Below are positions 30,960-39,455 of a DNA stretch of 64,000 nt, in pieces; position 1 is the stretch's first letter; each line of letters starts with the position of its first letter. The notes under the pieces were generated by a model that did not search any database, was not told the origin of the DNA, and was given only the letters and a program-made list of their open reading frames with translations. Source of the DNA: Pseudomonadota bacterium (lineage in GTDB: Bacteria > Myxococcota_A > UBA796 > SXON01); assembly GCA_030685065.1 (NCBI GenBank), contig JAUXQH010000072.1, forward strand, positions 88,394 through 152,393. The letters are read 5' to 3'. Made by a program: the position numbers and the translations under genes.

Positions 30960-30977
30960 CCTGCGCGGGAGCGAGGC

Positions 30978-32087
30978 CTACCGCACGTCCGCCTCGGCGT
31001 ATACTCCACCTTCGACACCGGCTCCCGTGCTCCGGAGTGTCTCGTCGAAGAAGACGGTGCTGTAGTGCCGGATGATCGGGGCGGAGGTCTCCAGGGGGAG
31101 GAAGCTCGTCTCCTCGCACGCCTCGGGCGCGGGCGTGAAGCCGGGGCACCCGTCGGTCGCGAGCTGGAGCAGGAGCCCGTAGACGGTGTCGTTCAGGTCT
31201 TCCCGGCCCGAGAGCCAGACCTCGGCGCTCCCGGCGAGGTCGAGCTGGCACAGGTCGGAGAACGCCAGGTGTCCGGCCCCGAGCACGCGCACCAGGGCGC
31301 CGTCCTGGAGGGCTTCGCTCGCTACGATCGAGTCCGCGTCGAGGGCGAACGTGTCGCACGTGCCGCCGAGGAGCAGGGTCGGCACGTTGCGTTCGGGCGC
31401 GCCGTAGCCCGCCATGGGGAGGAGCGCGGAGAACCGCGCGTTCGCGTCCCCGACGCCGATGGTGGTGCCCGCGCCAGCCGAATGCCCGGAGAGGCCGAGC
31501 TGCGCCGTGTCGAGCGCGCCGGCGAAGAAGCCCTCTTTCGCGGCGGCGTCGACCCACGCGACGGCGGCCTCTACGTCGTCCGTCGCGGGGTCCGCGCCCC
31601 CGAACGCGGAGAGGTCACACCCCTCGAGCGGCGGCGAGAAAAGGCAGGGCAGGATGTCGCCCATCATGCGGCCTGGATGGTCGGCGGCGACGACGACGTA
31701 GCCGCGCGACGCGAGGTGCACGGTGTAGTCGAGGGACTGGAGGCGCATACCGCCGAACCCGTGGGAGAACAGGACCACCGGGTAGGGGGCCTCCGGCACC
31801 CGCAGGGGCGCATCCCGGACCGCGCCGCTGTCGAACGTCGGAAACGACACGTCTCCCACGGCGTCGAGGAACACCGCCGGCAGGAACACGTCGAAGTCCG
31901 GCGACTCGGTGTCCCCCTGCGTGCTGTCACTCGCGGGGTACCACACCTCGAGCGTGACATCGTCGGTGACGATGGTGGTGACGCCCACGGGGGCCCCGGT
32001 CTCGGCGGGATCGGCCGGCAGGATCAGCGGCTCGGGGGTCGGGGCGTCGGGAGCGGGTTCGGAGCAGGCGAGCAGGAGGGTCAGCAT
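30978..32087 (-). CDS. Secreted alpha/beta-hydrolase lipoprotein (PAF-acetylhydrolase/dienelactone-hydrolase-like)
   Basis: A 369-residue alpha/beta hydrolase. The N-terminus MLTLLLAC is only eight residues to the lipobox Cys; upstream in frame there is no other start before a stop at 32106, so the short signal is real or the protein starts differently. Hydrolase signatures are VVLFSHGFGG (oxyanion loop), GYVVVAADHPG and the nucleophile elbow GHSAGAG (about residues 203-209); a distal His is probably in GAGHLAFSD. The arrangement resembles PAF-acetylhydrolase or chlorophyllase-type esterases. It follows the FecR-like gene by 18 nt and may share its transcript. Substrate unknown. Confidence 0.85.
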   Translation of the reverse strand: MLTLLLACSEPAPDAPTPEPLILPADPAETGAPVGVTTIVTDDVTLEVWYPASDSTQGDTESPDFDVFLPAVFLDAVGDVSFPTFDSGAVRDAPLRVPEAPYPVVLFSHGFGGMRLQSLDYTVHLASRGYVVVAADHPGRMMGDILPCLFSPPLEGCDLSAFGGADPATDDVEAAVAWVDAAAKEGFFAGALDTAQLGLSGHSAGAGTTIGVGDANARFSALLPMAGYGAPERNVPTLLLGGTCDTFALDADSIVASEALQDGALVRVLGAGHLAFSDLCQLDLAGSAEVWLSGREDLNDTVYGLLLQLATDGCPGFTPAPEACEETSFLPLETSAPIIRHYSTVFFDETLRSTGAGVEGGVYAEADVR

Positions 32088-32105
32088 GCGCCCCCTTATC
32101 CGAGC

Positions 32106-33581
32106 TCAATCGGGACGGGTGGCCGTCGTGACCGTCGGCGCGGGAAGGTACCCGTCCGCCACCACGCGCGGGTCCAGGCGCGGGCCGAGCTCCAGGCGCG
32201 TGTCGAACGCCCAGTCGCCGCGACGGGCCCACGTGCCGCTGTGGCGGCCCATCAGCAGGTCGTCGATCAGCGTCGCGAGGTACGCGGTGGGGTACCCGTG
32301 GTAGCGCGTGAGCAGCGGGAGGTCGCCGCCGTTGGGCCGGGCTTCGTGGGCCAGGTGAAGGAGCCCTGGTGTCAGCGCCACGAGAGAGCCTCCATGGACG
32401 CGGCGCGCGGGATCGCTGGCGTGGACCACCGACAGGACCGGGACCCCGTCGGCGCGCAGGGGTCCGACCCGACCGGACCACACGCCGTCGGCCCCCTCGC
32501 CGTCCGCACCGCCCATGGCGGCCAGGGGCACGGCGTAGTCGAGCCCGTCCGAGTCGCCGTAGCGCGCCAGGTATTCGCGCACGACCGCGGCGCCCTGGCC
32601 GTAGCCGACCGCCAGGGTCCGCAGGGAGCCCTCGAGCCCGCCAGCCCGCACGAGCAGGTGGTGCAGGTTCTCCACGCCGTCCGCGGGCCGGGCGTCGCGG
32701 GCGATGATGTTCTCGACCGTGTTCGCGTAGGGGACGACGAGGGCGAAGACGCTGCTGCCGCGCGCGCGGAGCACGCCGGCGACGGCGAGCCCGTATTGGC
32801 GGGCCTCGTCGAGCTCGCGATCCGCGCGGAAGGTCTTCGGCTTCGCGAAGATGCCGCGCAGCACGGCGCCGCCGGCGCTTCCCGTCGCGAGGTCCGGCGC
32901 GAACGTGGGCGGCACCTCGAACACCACCGTCGCCCCCGGCGTGGCCCCCGCGAGGTCGAGGTAGCCGCCGACGAGCGCGATCTGCTCGCTCCGATTGCCC
33001 GGCAGCGCGTCCTCCACGCCCATCTTCGTGACGAGCGCGCGGTCGATGCCGGCCTCCGCCAGCCGCCCTGCCAGCGCGTCGCGATACAGCGCGTGCAGGG
33101 TCCCGCCGTCGATCGCGTCCTGGCGTGCCCAGGCGCCGGCGTTCAGCGGGACGCCGAGGGCGCTGGTCCACTGGGCCGCGCCAGCCGGGGCCTGGGTGTC
33201 GCCCGCGAGCATGGTGGGTCCGGGCTCGATGTGCGGCCGTCGGACCACCTCGCCGCCGCCCTCGGCCGGGCTCAGCCGAACCGCCGTGGGGGTCACCCGC
33301 ACGCTGCTCGGGCCTTCCCACCGCACGATCCGTCCGTTTTGCGCCGCGGTCACGACCGCTCCCACGGGGAGGGTCAGCTGGGCGCCGGGCTCCAGGGCCT
33401 CGCCGGCGTCGAGGGAGGTGCCGTCGTTCCGGACGACACGCCCCTCCACCGCCAGGGCCCAGGCCAGGGGCGCGCGATCCGCGGCCGCGGCCCTGCCGAT
33501 GAGCGGGAGCCCCGGCACGGCGAGGCCGGAGAGGGGCAGGGCGAGCACCAGCAGGGCGACGAGCTTCACGGTGGCGGACAT
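32106..33581 (-). CDS. Secreted protein with FecR-like N-terminus and hydrolase-like C-terminus
   Basis: A 491-residue exported protein from ATG 33581 (signal MSATVKLVALLVLALPLSG). Residues about 35-95 resemble a FecR-type beta domain (LAVEGRVV, LEPGAQLTLPVGAVVTAAQNG). The rest has a possible alpha/beta-hydrolase layout, but the expected nucleophile elbow reads GYGQGA (about residue 325) with Gly instead of Ser, so it would be inactive if the fold is right. No firm family. Its ATG overlaps the stop of the TIGR03790-type gene by 1 nt (TGATG), and it is followed by an intact hydrolase gene, so the three secreted proteins probably work together. Confidence 0.7.
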   Translation of the reverse strand: MSATVKLVALLVLALPLSGLAVPGLPLIGRAAAADRAPLAWALAVEGRVVRNDGTSLDAGEALEPGAQLTLPVGAVVTAAQNGRIVRWEGPSSVRVTPTAVRLSPAEGGGEVVRRPHIEPGPTMLAGDTQAPAGAAQWTSALGVPLNAGAWARQDAIDGGTLHALYRDALAGRLAEAGIDRALVTKMGVEDALPGNRSEQIALVGGYLDLAGATPGATVVFEVPPTFAPDLATGSAGGAVLRGIFAKPKTFRADRELDEARQYGLAVAGVLRARGSSVFALVVPYANTVENIIARDARPADGVENLHHLLVRAGGLEGSLRTLAVGYGQGAAVVREYLARYGDSDGLDYAVPLAAMGGADGEGADGVWSGRVGPLRADGVPVLSVVHASDPARRVHGGSLVALTPGLLHLAHEARPNGGDLPLLTRYHGYPTAYLATLIDDLLMGRHSGTWARRGDWAFDTRLELGPRLDPRVVADGYLPAPTVTTATRPD

Positions 33582-34966
33582 CACTCCGGAGAGGGCCGGT
33601 ACAGCGGATCCCCGACGAACACCATCATCCAGGCCCCGACGATGGTGGATTCGTAAGCCGCTTCGCCAAAGGTGGCGCCCTGGGCCAGGTAGAGGAACAG
33701 TTGGTCGTATTCGGGCATCCCTGTCACGTAGGGCTCGTTCACCGCGCCGAAGGTGGCGGTGATCCCGCGGGCGAGCGCCTCTCCGGACCAGCTCCCGCCC
33801 CGCAGATCGCACGCCGAGCACGAGTCGAGGTGCCCGCCGATCGCGCCGGGGGCCCAGGTGAACGCGTCATTGTAGTGGTTGTAGGAGTACCAACCCGCGT
33901 AGTAGAGCGCGTCTGGGCAGGTGAGCGGCGCCGGATCCGTGCCGAACTCGGCCTCGTTGCCGTCCCACACCACTTCGTACGCGCCGAGCTCTTCGAAGAT
34001 CCGCCGCGTGCCCCACATGTTCCACTCGCCGGCTTCGTAGCTGCCGGGCGTGTCCGTGGTGGGCGGCGTGTCGCCGCGGTTGCCGTCTACGTACACGATG
34101 CCCGCGAGCGCGTCGGCGGCCACGAGCGCCTCGGCCGCCGCGGTCCGATCGACCAGGTCCATGGCGGCCTGGGCGTCCGCGCCGTCGATGCGGGCGACCA
34201 GGTAGTAGGGCTCGGTGAGGTTCTTCCGGATGGCCCCGAACGCCTTGTAGGGGTTGTACTCGCCGGTCTGGCTGTCCCCACGGCGGTACACCCGGTTGTC
34301 GAACGGCTCGGTGAACGCCTTGGCCGCGGCCCCGTAGACCAGGAGGGCGTCGAGGCTCACGGTGACCAGGGTGTCGGTGTAGTAGAGGTCGTGCACGCGA
34401 TCGGCGACCTTGTAGGGCACGCCGTACACGGGGATGACGTAGTGGACGTGCGGCCCGACCGCGTCGATACACGCCTGGACGGTGTCGAGAAACGTGTCGG
34501 CCTCGGCCGCGGCGAGCGTGGTCGAGTCGGCGGCCTGCACCGGGCAGCGCGCGTCGATGCCACGAAAATCCGCGTAGTAGTCCGCTACCGCCTCGGAGCC
34601 CTCGATGCTGGGGTTGTAGAGGACTACGGCCCGTCGGGCGAGGGGCCAGTCCACGATCAGATCGACGGAGGCGGTGATCGGAGAGGATCCCTGGCACCCG
34701 GTGCCGGTGGCCGTGAGCGTCTGGGCCTCGTCGAGGGCGATGTCGGTGGGGAGCGTCCACTCGACCGCGGCGCCGGACGCGGGAGAGACGCTGCCGAGGG
34801 AGACGACCCAGGTGGCCTCCGAGGACGCGGTGAGGGCCACCGTGGCGCCGGGGACGGCGTCGCCTTCGACGCGGAGATCCCCGAAGACGCAGGGGTCCAC
34901 GGGGTCGGGCGTGGCGGAATCGGCCAGATCCGAAGGGGAGGTGCAGGCGAGGAGGAACAGCAGCAT
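33581..34966 (-). CDS. TIGR03790-family secreted lipoprotein
   Basis: A 461-residue protein from ATG 34966 with a very short lipoprotein signal MLLFLLAC. The C-terminal 320 residues match the TIGR03790 family of unknown function: AVVLYNPSIEGSEAVADYY, YVIPVYGVPYKV, YYLVARIDGADAQAAMDLVD, and a late ARGITATFGAVNEPYVTG then VGDPLYRP. The family is found in Planctomycetes, Acidobacteria, Myxococcota and others and has no known activity; the end of the domain faintly recalls gingipain-like caspase folds, which is not proof. The N-terminal 110 residues look like an Ig-like domain. An ATG 24 nt upstream would add acidic residues before the signal and is less likely. Confidence 0.8.
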   Translation of the reverse strand: MLLFLLACTSPSDLADSATPDPVDPCVFGDLRVEGDAVPGATVALTASSEATWVVSLGSVSPASGAAVEWTLPTDIALDEAQTLTATGTGCQGSSPITASVDLIVDWPLARRAVVLYNPSIEGSEAVADYYADFRGIDARCPVQAADSTTLAAAEADTFLDTVQACIDAVGPHVHYVIPVYGVPYKVADRVHDLYYTDTLVTVSLDALLVYGAAAKAFTEPFDNRVYRRGDSQTGEYNPYKAFGAIRKNLTEPYYLVARIDGADAQAAMDLVDRTAAAEALVAADALAGIVYVDGNRGDTPPTTDTPGSYEAGEWNMWGTRRIFEELGAYEVVWDGNEAEFGTDPAPLTCPDALYYAGWYSYNHYNDAFTWAPGAIGGHLDSCSACDLRGGSWSGEALARGITATFGAVNEPYVTGMPEYDQLFLYLAQGATFGEAAYESTIVGAWMMVFVGDPLYRPSPE

Positions 34967-35050
34967 GGCGTGTCCATCATCGCATGACACACCGCGCGGC
35001 GCGGAGGGCCACCGCGCATCGACGCGGCAACCCCCCGGTCCCCCTCGGCG

Positions 35051-35656
35051 TCAGGGCGCCGCCGGCTCCTCGACCGTGAACGTGGTCGTCGCGGTCTCCT
35101 TGCCGAGGGTGAACCGCACGGTCACGTCGTAGGAGCCCGCCACGAGCGGCTCCATCTGGTACGTCGCCTCCTCCTTGGCGTTCGCGTCGACCGTCCATCG
35201 CGTCGTCTTCGGCGCGCACATCGGCCTCACCTCGACGGCGGCGCCGTCGGGGCCCTCGATGGTCCACAAGGAGACCAGGCAGCTCGTGTCGGTCTCCACG
35301 GAGACCACGCCGTCGGCGCACGTGTTCTGCATGACCCCCGCCAGCATCGGCGTGTCGGTGGTCGTGAAGGTGTCGGCGAGGTCGCCGTCGGCGTTGCGCA
35401 CCTCGACCCGGAACTCCAGGTCCTCGGGCGTACACGTGCTCGCCGCCGTATCGACGGCGGTGTCGGTGTCGGCGGCGGTATCCGTGTCGGTCGCCGTGTC
35501 CGTGTCGGTCGCCGTGTCGGTGTCGGTCCCGCTGTCCGTATCGGCGACGTCCGTGTCGTCCACGGTGGGATCGGTGTCCTTGCTGCCGTTGGTGTCGTCG
35601 ACAGTGGGTCGGCAGCCCGCGGCCATCAGGGCCACGAGGATGGTCCAGCTCTTCAT
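35051..35656 (-). CDS. Lipoprotein with Thr-Asp repeat linker
   Basis: A 201-residue lipoprotein from ATG 35656 (signal MKSWTILVALMAAGC, lipobox AAGC). Residues about 20-70 are a low-complexity Thr/Asp/Ala tract (TDTDTA units) that probably spaces a folded domain from the membrane. The C-terminal 130 residues have two Cys pairs and beta-rich text such as LVSLWTIEGPDGAAVEV and GSYDVTVRFTLGKETATTTF, suggesting an Ig-like fold. Such linkers after a lipobox are common in Myxococcota-like genomes. Function unknown. Confidence 0.82.
   Translation of the reverse strand: MKSWTILVALMAAGCRPTVDDTNGSKDTDPTVDDTDVADTDSGTDTDTATDTDTATDTDTAADTDTAVDTAASTCTPEDLEFRVEVRNADGDLADTFTTTDTPMLAGVMQNTCADGVVSVETDTSCLVSLWTIEGPDGAAVEVRPMCAPKTTRWTVDANAKEEATYQMEPLVAGSYDVTVRFTLGKETATTTFTVEEPAAP
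35455..35535 (-). repeat. Tandem 18-nt repeats coding TDTDTA units
   Basis: About four imperfect copies of an 18-nt unit in the Thr-Asp linker of the lipoprotein. The repeat stays in frame and varies mostly at third positions, so it is protein-level low complexity rather than a CRISPR or mobile repeat. Confidence 0.75.
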
Positions 35657-35700
35657 GTCCAGCCTCCGTTCGCCAGGGAATCTGGCCACGAAGCGCCGCT

Positions 35701-35726
35701 TCAACGGTTTGGGCCTGTCACGTTCC
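35701..35726 (-). promoter_or_regulatory. Possible ECF-sigma promoter, GGAAC-N15-CGTTGA
   Basis: On the minus strand GGAAC (35726-35722) and CGTTGA (35706-35701) are separated by 15 nt, 45 nt upstream of the Thr-Asp lipoprotein ATG. GGAAC is the usual ECF -35 core; the -10 match is partial. The motif CTTCAACGG is also directly repeated (35699-35707 and 35726-35734). Confidence 0.22.
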
Positions 35727-35749
35727 TTCAACGGGGCCGGGCGATGCCA

Positions 35750-37030
35750 CTACAAGTCGGCCTTGCCGGCGCGGTTCCGAAGGAGGATCACCGCCATGAA
35801 CGCGAGCGACACCGCCGCCGAGCCCACGAGCAGGCCGAGGATGGGCCCGAGATCGCCGCCCCCGGTGTCGTAGAGGCGCCCGATCACCAGCTCCTGGACG
35901 ATGGGCCCGAGCGACCCGCACCCGTTGATGATCCCGGCGGCCAACGCCGCGCGTCGGCGGGAGCCCACATCGGCGGCGCCCGCGCCCGTCATGAGGGCGT
36001 CGGGGCCGTAGAGCGCGAAGCCGGCGAGCCCGAGGCACACGGCGAAGGCCATCACGGACGAGCTGCCGATCGTGTAGAGCGCCACGGTCGCGAGCACGAG
36101 CGCGATGAGGAAGAGGAAGCTGATCGTGGCCCGGCGCCCACGGAACAGGCGGTCGGAGAGCACTCCGGCCACGACGACGCCCGCGATGCCCGTCACGTCG
36201 AAGACGGTCGAGAGGTAGCCCGCCTCGTCCCCTTTGAGGCCGAAGTTCTTCTCGAGGAAGAAGGGAGCCCACGACCACAGGGCGTAGCGGATGAGCTTGA
36301 GGAAGAAGTAGAAGGCCCCGATGAGGGCCACGTTGATCATCACGTCGCGCGACCAGGGGGCGTCCGTGGTCGGCTCGGGGGCGCCCTCCGGATCGTCGAT
36401 CGCGGGGAGGCCGAGATCCTCGGGCCGGTTGCGCTGGTTGAAGAGGACGAAGGCCCAGACCACGACGAGCACCGCGGCCCCGCCCACGAAGCTGTAGCGC
36501 CACCCGTAGGCCCCGAGGAGCCAGGCGGCGAACGTGTTCGCGAGCACCCCGCCGACCTGGAAGTTGGTCGCCCAGAGCCCCATCACGGTGCCGCGCTCGC
36601 GGCGGTGGAACCAGCTCGCCATGGTGCCGACCGTGCCCGACCATCCCGTGGCCTGGGCGAGCCCGTTCAGCACCATCAGCCCCAGGAAGGTGCCAAACGA
36701 GTTTCCGAGCCCGAAGCCGATGTTTGCCCCGATGGACACGGCCATGCCGCCGAGCAGCAGGACGCGCGGCCCGCGCTTGTCGCCCAGGGCGCCCGACACG
36801 AACTGCCCGATCGCGTACGCCAGCAGGAAGGCGGTGCCGATGGTGCCGAGCTGCGTCGCGTCGAAGCTAAGCTCGGTCGCGAGGCTCGCCTTTGCCAGGT
36901 AGAACGGCTTGCGACAGAAGTAATACCCTGCGTAGCAGAGCCAGGTGGCCGCGAACACCCGCCATCGCCACTGGCGGGTGAGCGGGGACAGCGGGGAGAC
37001 CGGGGGCGAGACGGCGGCCTGGGGGTTCAT
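35750..37030 (-). CDS. MFS transporter, organophosphate:phosphate antiporter (GlpT/UhpT-like) type
   Basis: A 426-residue, 12-helix MFS protein. The N-terminal helix has YAGYYFCRKPFYLAK, close to the OPA-family motif GYYxCRxNF, and the loop GDKRGPR follows helix 2. OPA transporters exchange sugar phosphates or glycerol-3-phosphate for inorganic phosphate. It is divergent from eutB, so a link to ethanolamine or its phosphoesters is possible but not shown. The C-terminus is short and basic. Confidence 0.88.
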   Translation of the reverse strand: MNPQAAVSPPVSPLSPLTRQWRWRVFAATWLCYAGYYFCRKPFYLAKASLATELSFDATQLGTIGTAFLLAYAIGQFVSGALGDKRGPRVLLLGGMAVSIGANIGFGLGNSFGTFLGLMVLNGLAQATGWSGTVGTMASWFHRRERGTVMGLWATNFQVGGVLANTFAAWLLGAYGWRYSFVGGAAVLVVVWAFVLFNQRNRPEDLGLPAIDDPEGAPEPTTDAPWSRDVMINVALIGAFYFFLKLIRYALWSWAPFFLEKNFGLKGDEAGYLSTVFDVTGIAGVVVAGVLSDRLFRGRRATISFLFLIALVLATVALYTIGSSSVMAFAVCLGLAGFALYGPDALMTGAGAADVGSRRRAALAAGIINGCGSLGPIVQELVIGRLYDTGGGDLGPILGLLVGSAAVSLAFMAVILLRNRAGKADL

Positions 37031-37033
37031 CCG

Positions 37034-37052
37034 GCGGAGGATACTCCTCCGC
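37034..37052. promoter_or_regulatory. Inverted repeat GCGGAGGA-TAC-TCCTCCGC before the MFS gene
   Basis: A perfect 8-bp stem with a 3-nt loop, starting 4 nt upstream of the transporter ATG in the eutB-facing intergenic region. In the transporter mRNA it would form a hairpin around the ribosome binding region; as DNA it could be an operator for both divergent genes. Confidence 0.4.
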
Positions 37053-37146
37053 GGCCGCGCGCGCGCTACGTCGTCCCTACCCGGGCCGCGTTGAGGTAAG
37101 CTCCCGCGCGTGAGCCTCCCGACCCTGCCCTCATGAACGTCGCACC

Positions 37147-38508
37147 ATGAACCTCTCCGCCACCATCCGCGGCGCCACGTTCCGCTTCGGCTCCGTCAAG
37201 GAGGTGCTCGCCAAGGCGAACCCCCCCAAGAGCGGGGACGATCTGGCCGGCGTATCCGCGCGTGACCCCGTCGAGCGCGTCGCCGCGCGCGCCGTGCTCT
37301 CCGAGATCACGCTGGCGGAGCTGCGTCAGCACCCGGTCGTGCCCTACGAGCTCGACGAGATCACGCGCCTCGTCGAGGACTCCCTGGACGACGCCGCGTT
37401 CGCCGCGGTCAAGCACCTCTCGGTCGGGCAGTTCCGCGAGTGGCTGCTGGACACGCGCACCACCGGCCCGACGATGCGCGCGGTGGCCCCCGGCCTCACG
37501 CCGGAGATGGCCGCCGCCACCTGCAAGCTCATGTCCAACATGGATCTCATGGTGGTCGGCAGCAAGGCGCAAGTGGTCGTGCGCGCCAACAACACGCTCG
37601 GGCTCCCGGGCCGGCTCTCCTCCCGGCTCCAGCCGAACCACCCGACGGACGACATCGACGGCATCCTGTTCTCCGCGAAGGAGGGCCTCTCCTACGGCTG
37701 TGGGGACGCCGTCATCGGCGTGAACCCGGCCACCGACACGCCCGAGTCCACCGCGCAGATCCTCACGCGCCTCCACGACCTGCGTGTCAAGAACGGCATC
37801 CCCACCCAACATTGCGTGCTCTCGCACGTGACCGTGCAGATGAAGGCGCTCGATCTCGGCTGCCCGATGGATCTGATGTTCCAGTCGCTCTCGGGCAGCG
37901 AGCGGGGCAACCGCGCGTTCGGCATCTCCGTGGCGCTCATCGACGAGGCTTACGACAAGATGCGGCGGCTCACGAGCAACCGCGGCCCGAACGTCATGTA
38001 CTTCGAGACGGGGCAGGGGAGCGCGCTCTCTTCGGACGCCCACCACGGCGCCGACCAGGTGACGTTGGAAGCGCGTTGCTACGGATTCGCGCGGCGGTAC
38101 AAGCCCTTCCTGGTCAACACCGTGGTCGGCTTCATCGGCCCCGAGTACCTGGAGGACGGCCCGCAGATCACGCGCGCCGGCTTGGAAGACCACTTCATGG
38201 GGAAGCTCCTCGGGCTTCCGATGGGGTGCGACGCCTGCTTCACCTACCATGCGCGCATGAGTCAGGACGAGCTGGAGAACCTCAAGGTGCTGCTCGCCGC
38301 GGCCGGCTGCACCTACCTGATGTCCCTGCCGGTCGGGGACGACATCATGCTCAACTACCAGAGCACCTCGTTCCACGACATCCCGTCCGTGCGCGGCCTG
38401 CTCGGCAAGCGCCCCACGCCCGAGTTCGACGCGTGGCTCTGCGAGAAGGGGATCCTCGACGGTTCGGTGCCGGGCGAGCGATTTGGCGATCCGACGGTGA
38501 TCCAGTGA
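37147..38508 (+). CDS. eutB: Ethanolamine ammonia-lyase large subunit
   Basis: A 453-residue subunit, the same length as E. coli EutB. The enzyme is adenosylcobalamin-dependent and splits ethanolamine into acetaldehyde and ammonia. Conservation is high throughout, for example GLSYGCGDAVIGVNPATDT, YFETGQGSALSSDAHHGADQ (substrate and cobalamin barrel) and MGCDACFTYHA. No B12 riboswitch fits in the 116-nt upstream region. The TGA stop overlaps the GTG start of eutC (GTGA). No EutA reactivase or aldehyde dehydrogenase gene is in the window. Confidence 0.97.
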   Translation: MNLSATIRGATFRFGSVKEVLAKANPPKSGDDLAGVSARDPVERVAARAVLSEITLAELRQHPVVPYELDEITRLVEDSLDDAAFAAVKHLSVGQFREWLLDTRTTGPTMRAVAPGLTPEMAAATCKLMSNMDLMVVGSKAQVVVRANNTLGLPGRLSSRLQPNHPTDDIDGILFSAKEGLSYGCGDAVIGVNPATDTPESTAQILTRLHDLRVKNGIPTQHCVLSHVTVQMKALDLGCPMDLMFQSLSGSERGNRAFGISVALIDEAYDKMRRLTSNRGPNVMYFETGQGSALSSDAHHGADQVTLEARCYGFARRYKPFLVNTVVGFIGPEYLEDGPQITRAGLEDHFMGKLLGLPMGCDACFTYHARMSQDELENLKVLLAAAGCTYLMSLPVGDDIMLNYQSTSFHDIPSVRGLLGKRPTPEFDAWLCEKGILDGSVPGERFGDPTVIQ

Positions 38509-39455
38509 GCCTGACCCGCACGCTCGTGCAGGACCTGCGCGTCCGCCTCGCCGGCGCGGACCCGCTGCCGCCACCGCCTCCCGTCCCCGAGATCCCGCTC
38601 CCGCCGGCCCGGGTGTTCCCCTCGCCCAAGCGCCGCACACCGTTCGCCGCGGCCGCCGCGCGCCACACCACGGCGCTGGTCGGCATCGGCCACGTCGGCA
38701 CGCGCTACGCCACGGACGTGGTGCTCCAGTTTCAGGCGGAGCTCGCGGTCGCCCACGCCGCCGTCTCCACCGAGCTCCCCACGGACTGGGCGGAGAAGAA
38801 CAGTCTCCTCCCGCTTCACTCGCGGGTGCGCGACCACCGCGAGTTCCTCCTCCGGCCGGATCTCGGGCGTCGCCTGGACGAGGCGAGCGTGGCGCGCCTC
38901 CGGGAGGGCGCGCGCAAGAACGTCGACATCCAGCCCATCCTGGCGGACGGCCTCTCCGCGGTCGCATGCATGGGCTCGGGGCTGGCGCTGCTCGAGCACT
39001 TCGTGAAGGCCTGCGAGGCGCTGGGGTTCAGCGTCGGCACGCCGATGTGCGCGCGGTATGCGCGGGTGTGGCTCGAGGACGAGATCGGCGAGCTCGTCGG
39101 CGCGCGCGTGTCGGCCATCCTGCTCGGCGAGCGTCCCGGGCTCGGCACGGGAGACGGCCTGTCCGCCTACCTGGTCTACGATCCGAAGGTCGGCCGCACC
39201 GACGGCGACCGAAACATGATGTCCAACATTCACGCGCGCGGCGCCCCGCCCGAGCAGGCCGGCAAGCGGCTGGCCTCGCTCGCCGGGGCGATGTTGACGC
39301 AGCGCACGTCGGGCGTGCCGCTCGACCTGGGGCCGGTGCGCTCCCAGCTCGGAGACTCGGTCGGCGTCGGGTATCGCGCGCCCGATCCGCGCGTGCGCCT
39401 CGTGTCGGTCGGGGCTGCGGCGCCCGCCGGAACCCCGTCTGGAGAGGCCGGATGA
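38505..39455 (+). CDS. eutC: Ethanolamine ammonia-lyase small subunit
   Basis: A 316-residue subunit from GTG 38505, in GTGA overlap with eutB. The C-terminal cobalamin-binding part is typical: LLGERPGLGTGDGLSAYLVY and NMMSNIHARGAPPEQAGKR. The N-terminus differs from enteric EutC: a short amphipathic helix (LTRTLVQDLRVRLAG) followed by a Pro-rich linker (PPPPPVPEIPLPPARV). In E. coli the EutC N-terminus is the encapsulation signal for the microcompartment, so this helix-plus-linker could have the same role. Stop overlaps the ATG of eutL (ATGA). Confidence 0.95.
   Translation: MSLTRTLVQDLRVRLAGADPLPPPPPVPEIPLPPARVFPSPKRRTPFAAAAARHTTALVGIGHVGTRYATDVVLQFQAELAVAHAAVSTELPTDWAEKNSLLPLHSRVRDHREFLLRPDLGRRLDEASVARLREGARKNVDIQPILADGLSAVACMGSGLALLEHFVKACEALGFSVGTPMCARYARVWLEDEIGELVGARVSAILLGERPGLGTGDGLSAYLVYDPKVGRTDGDRNMMSNIHARGAPPEQAGKRLASLAGAMLTQRTSGVPLDLGPVRSQLGDSVGVGYRAPDPRVRLVSVGAAAPAGTPSGEAG

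Noticed and set aside
35455..35535. CRISPR-like regular repeat
   Set aside because: The repeats are contiguous, in frame and code a Thr-Asp linker; there are no spacers or cas genes.
37031..37146. Cobalamin riboswitch upstream of eutB
   Set aside because: The region is only 116 nt, shared with a divergent gene, and I see no B12-box-like sequence or multi-stem architecture.
37440..38504. Upstream extension of the eutC frame into eutB
   Set aside because: The family similarity of EutC begins after the GTG at 38505, and the upstream part is Arg/His-rich shadow sequence of eutB.
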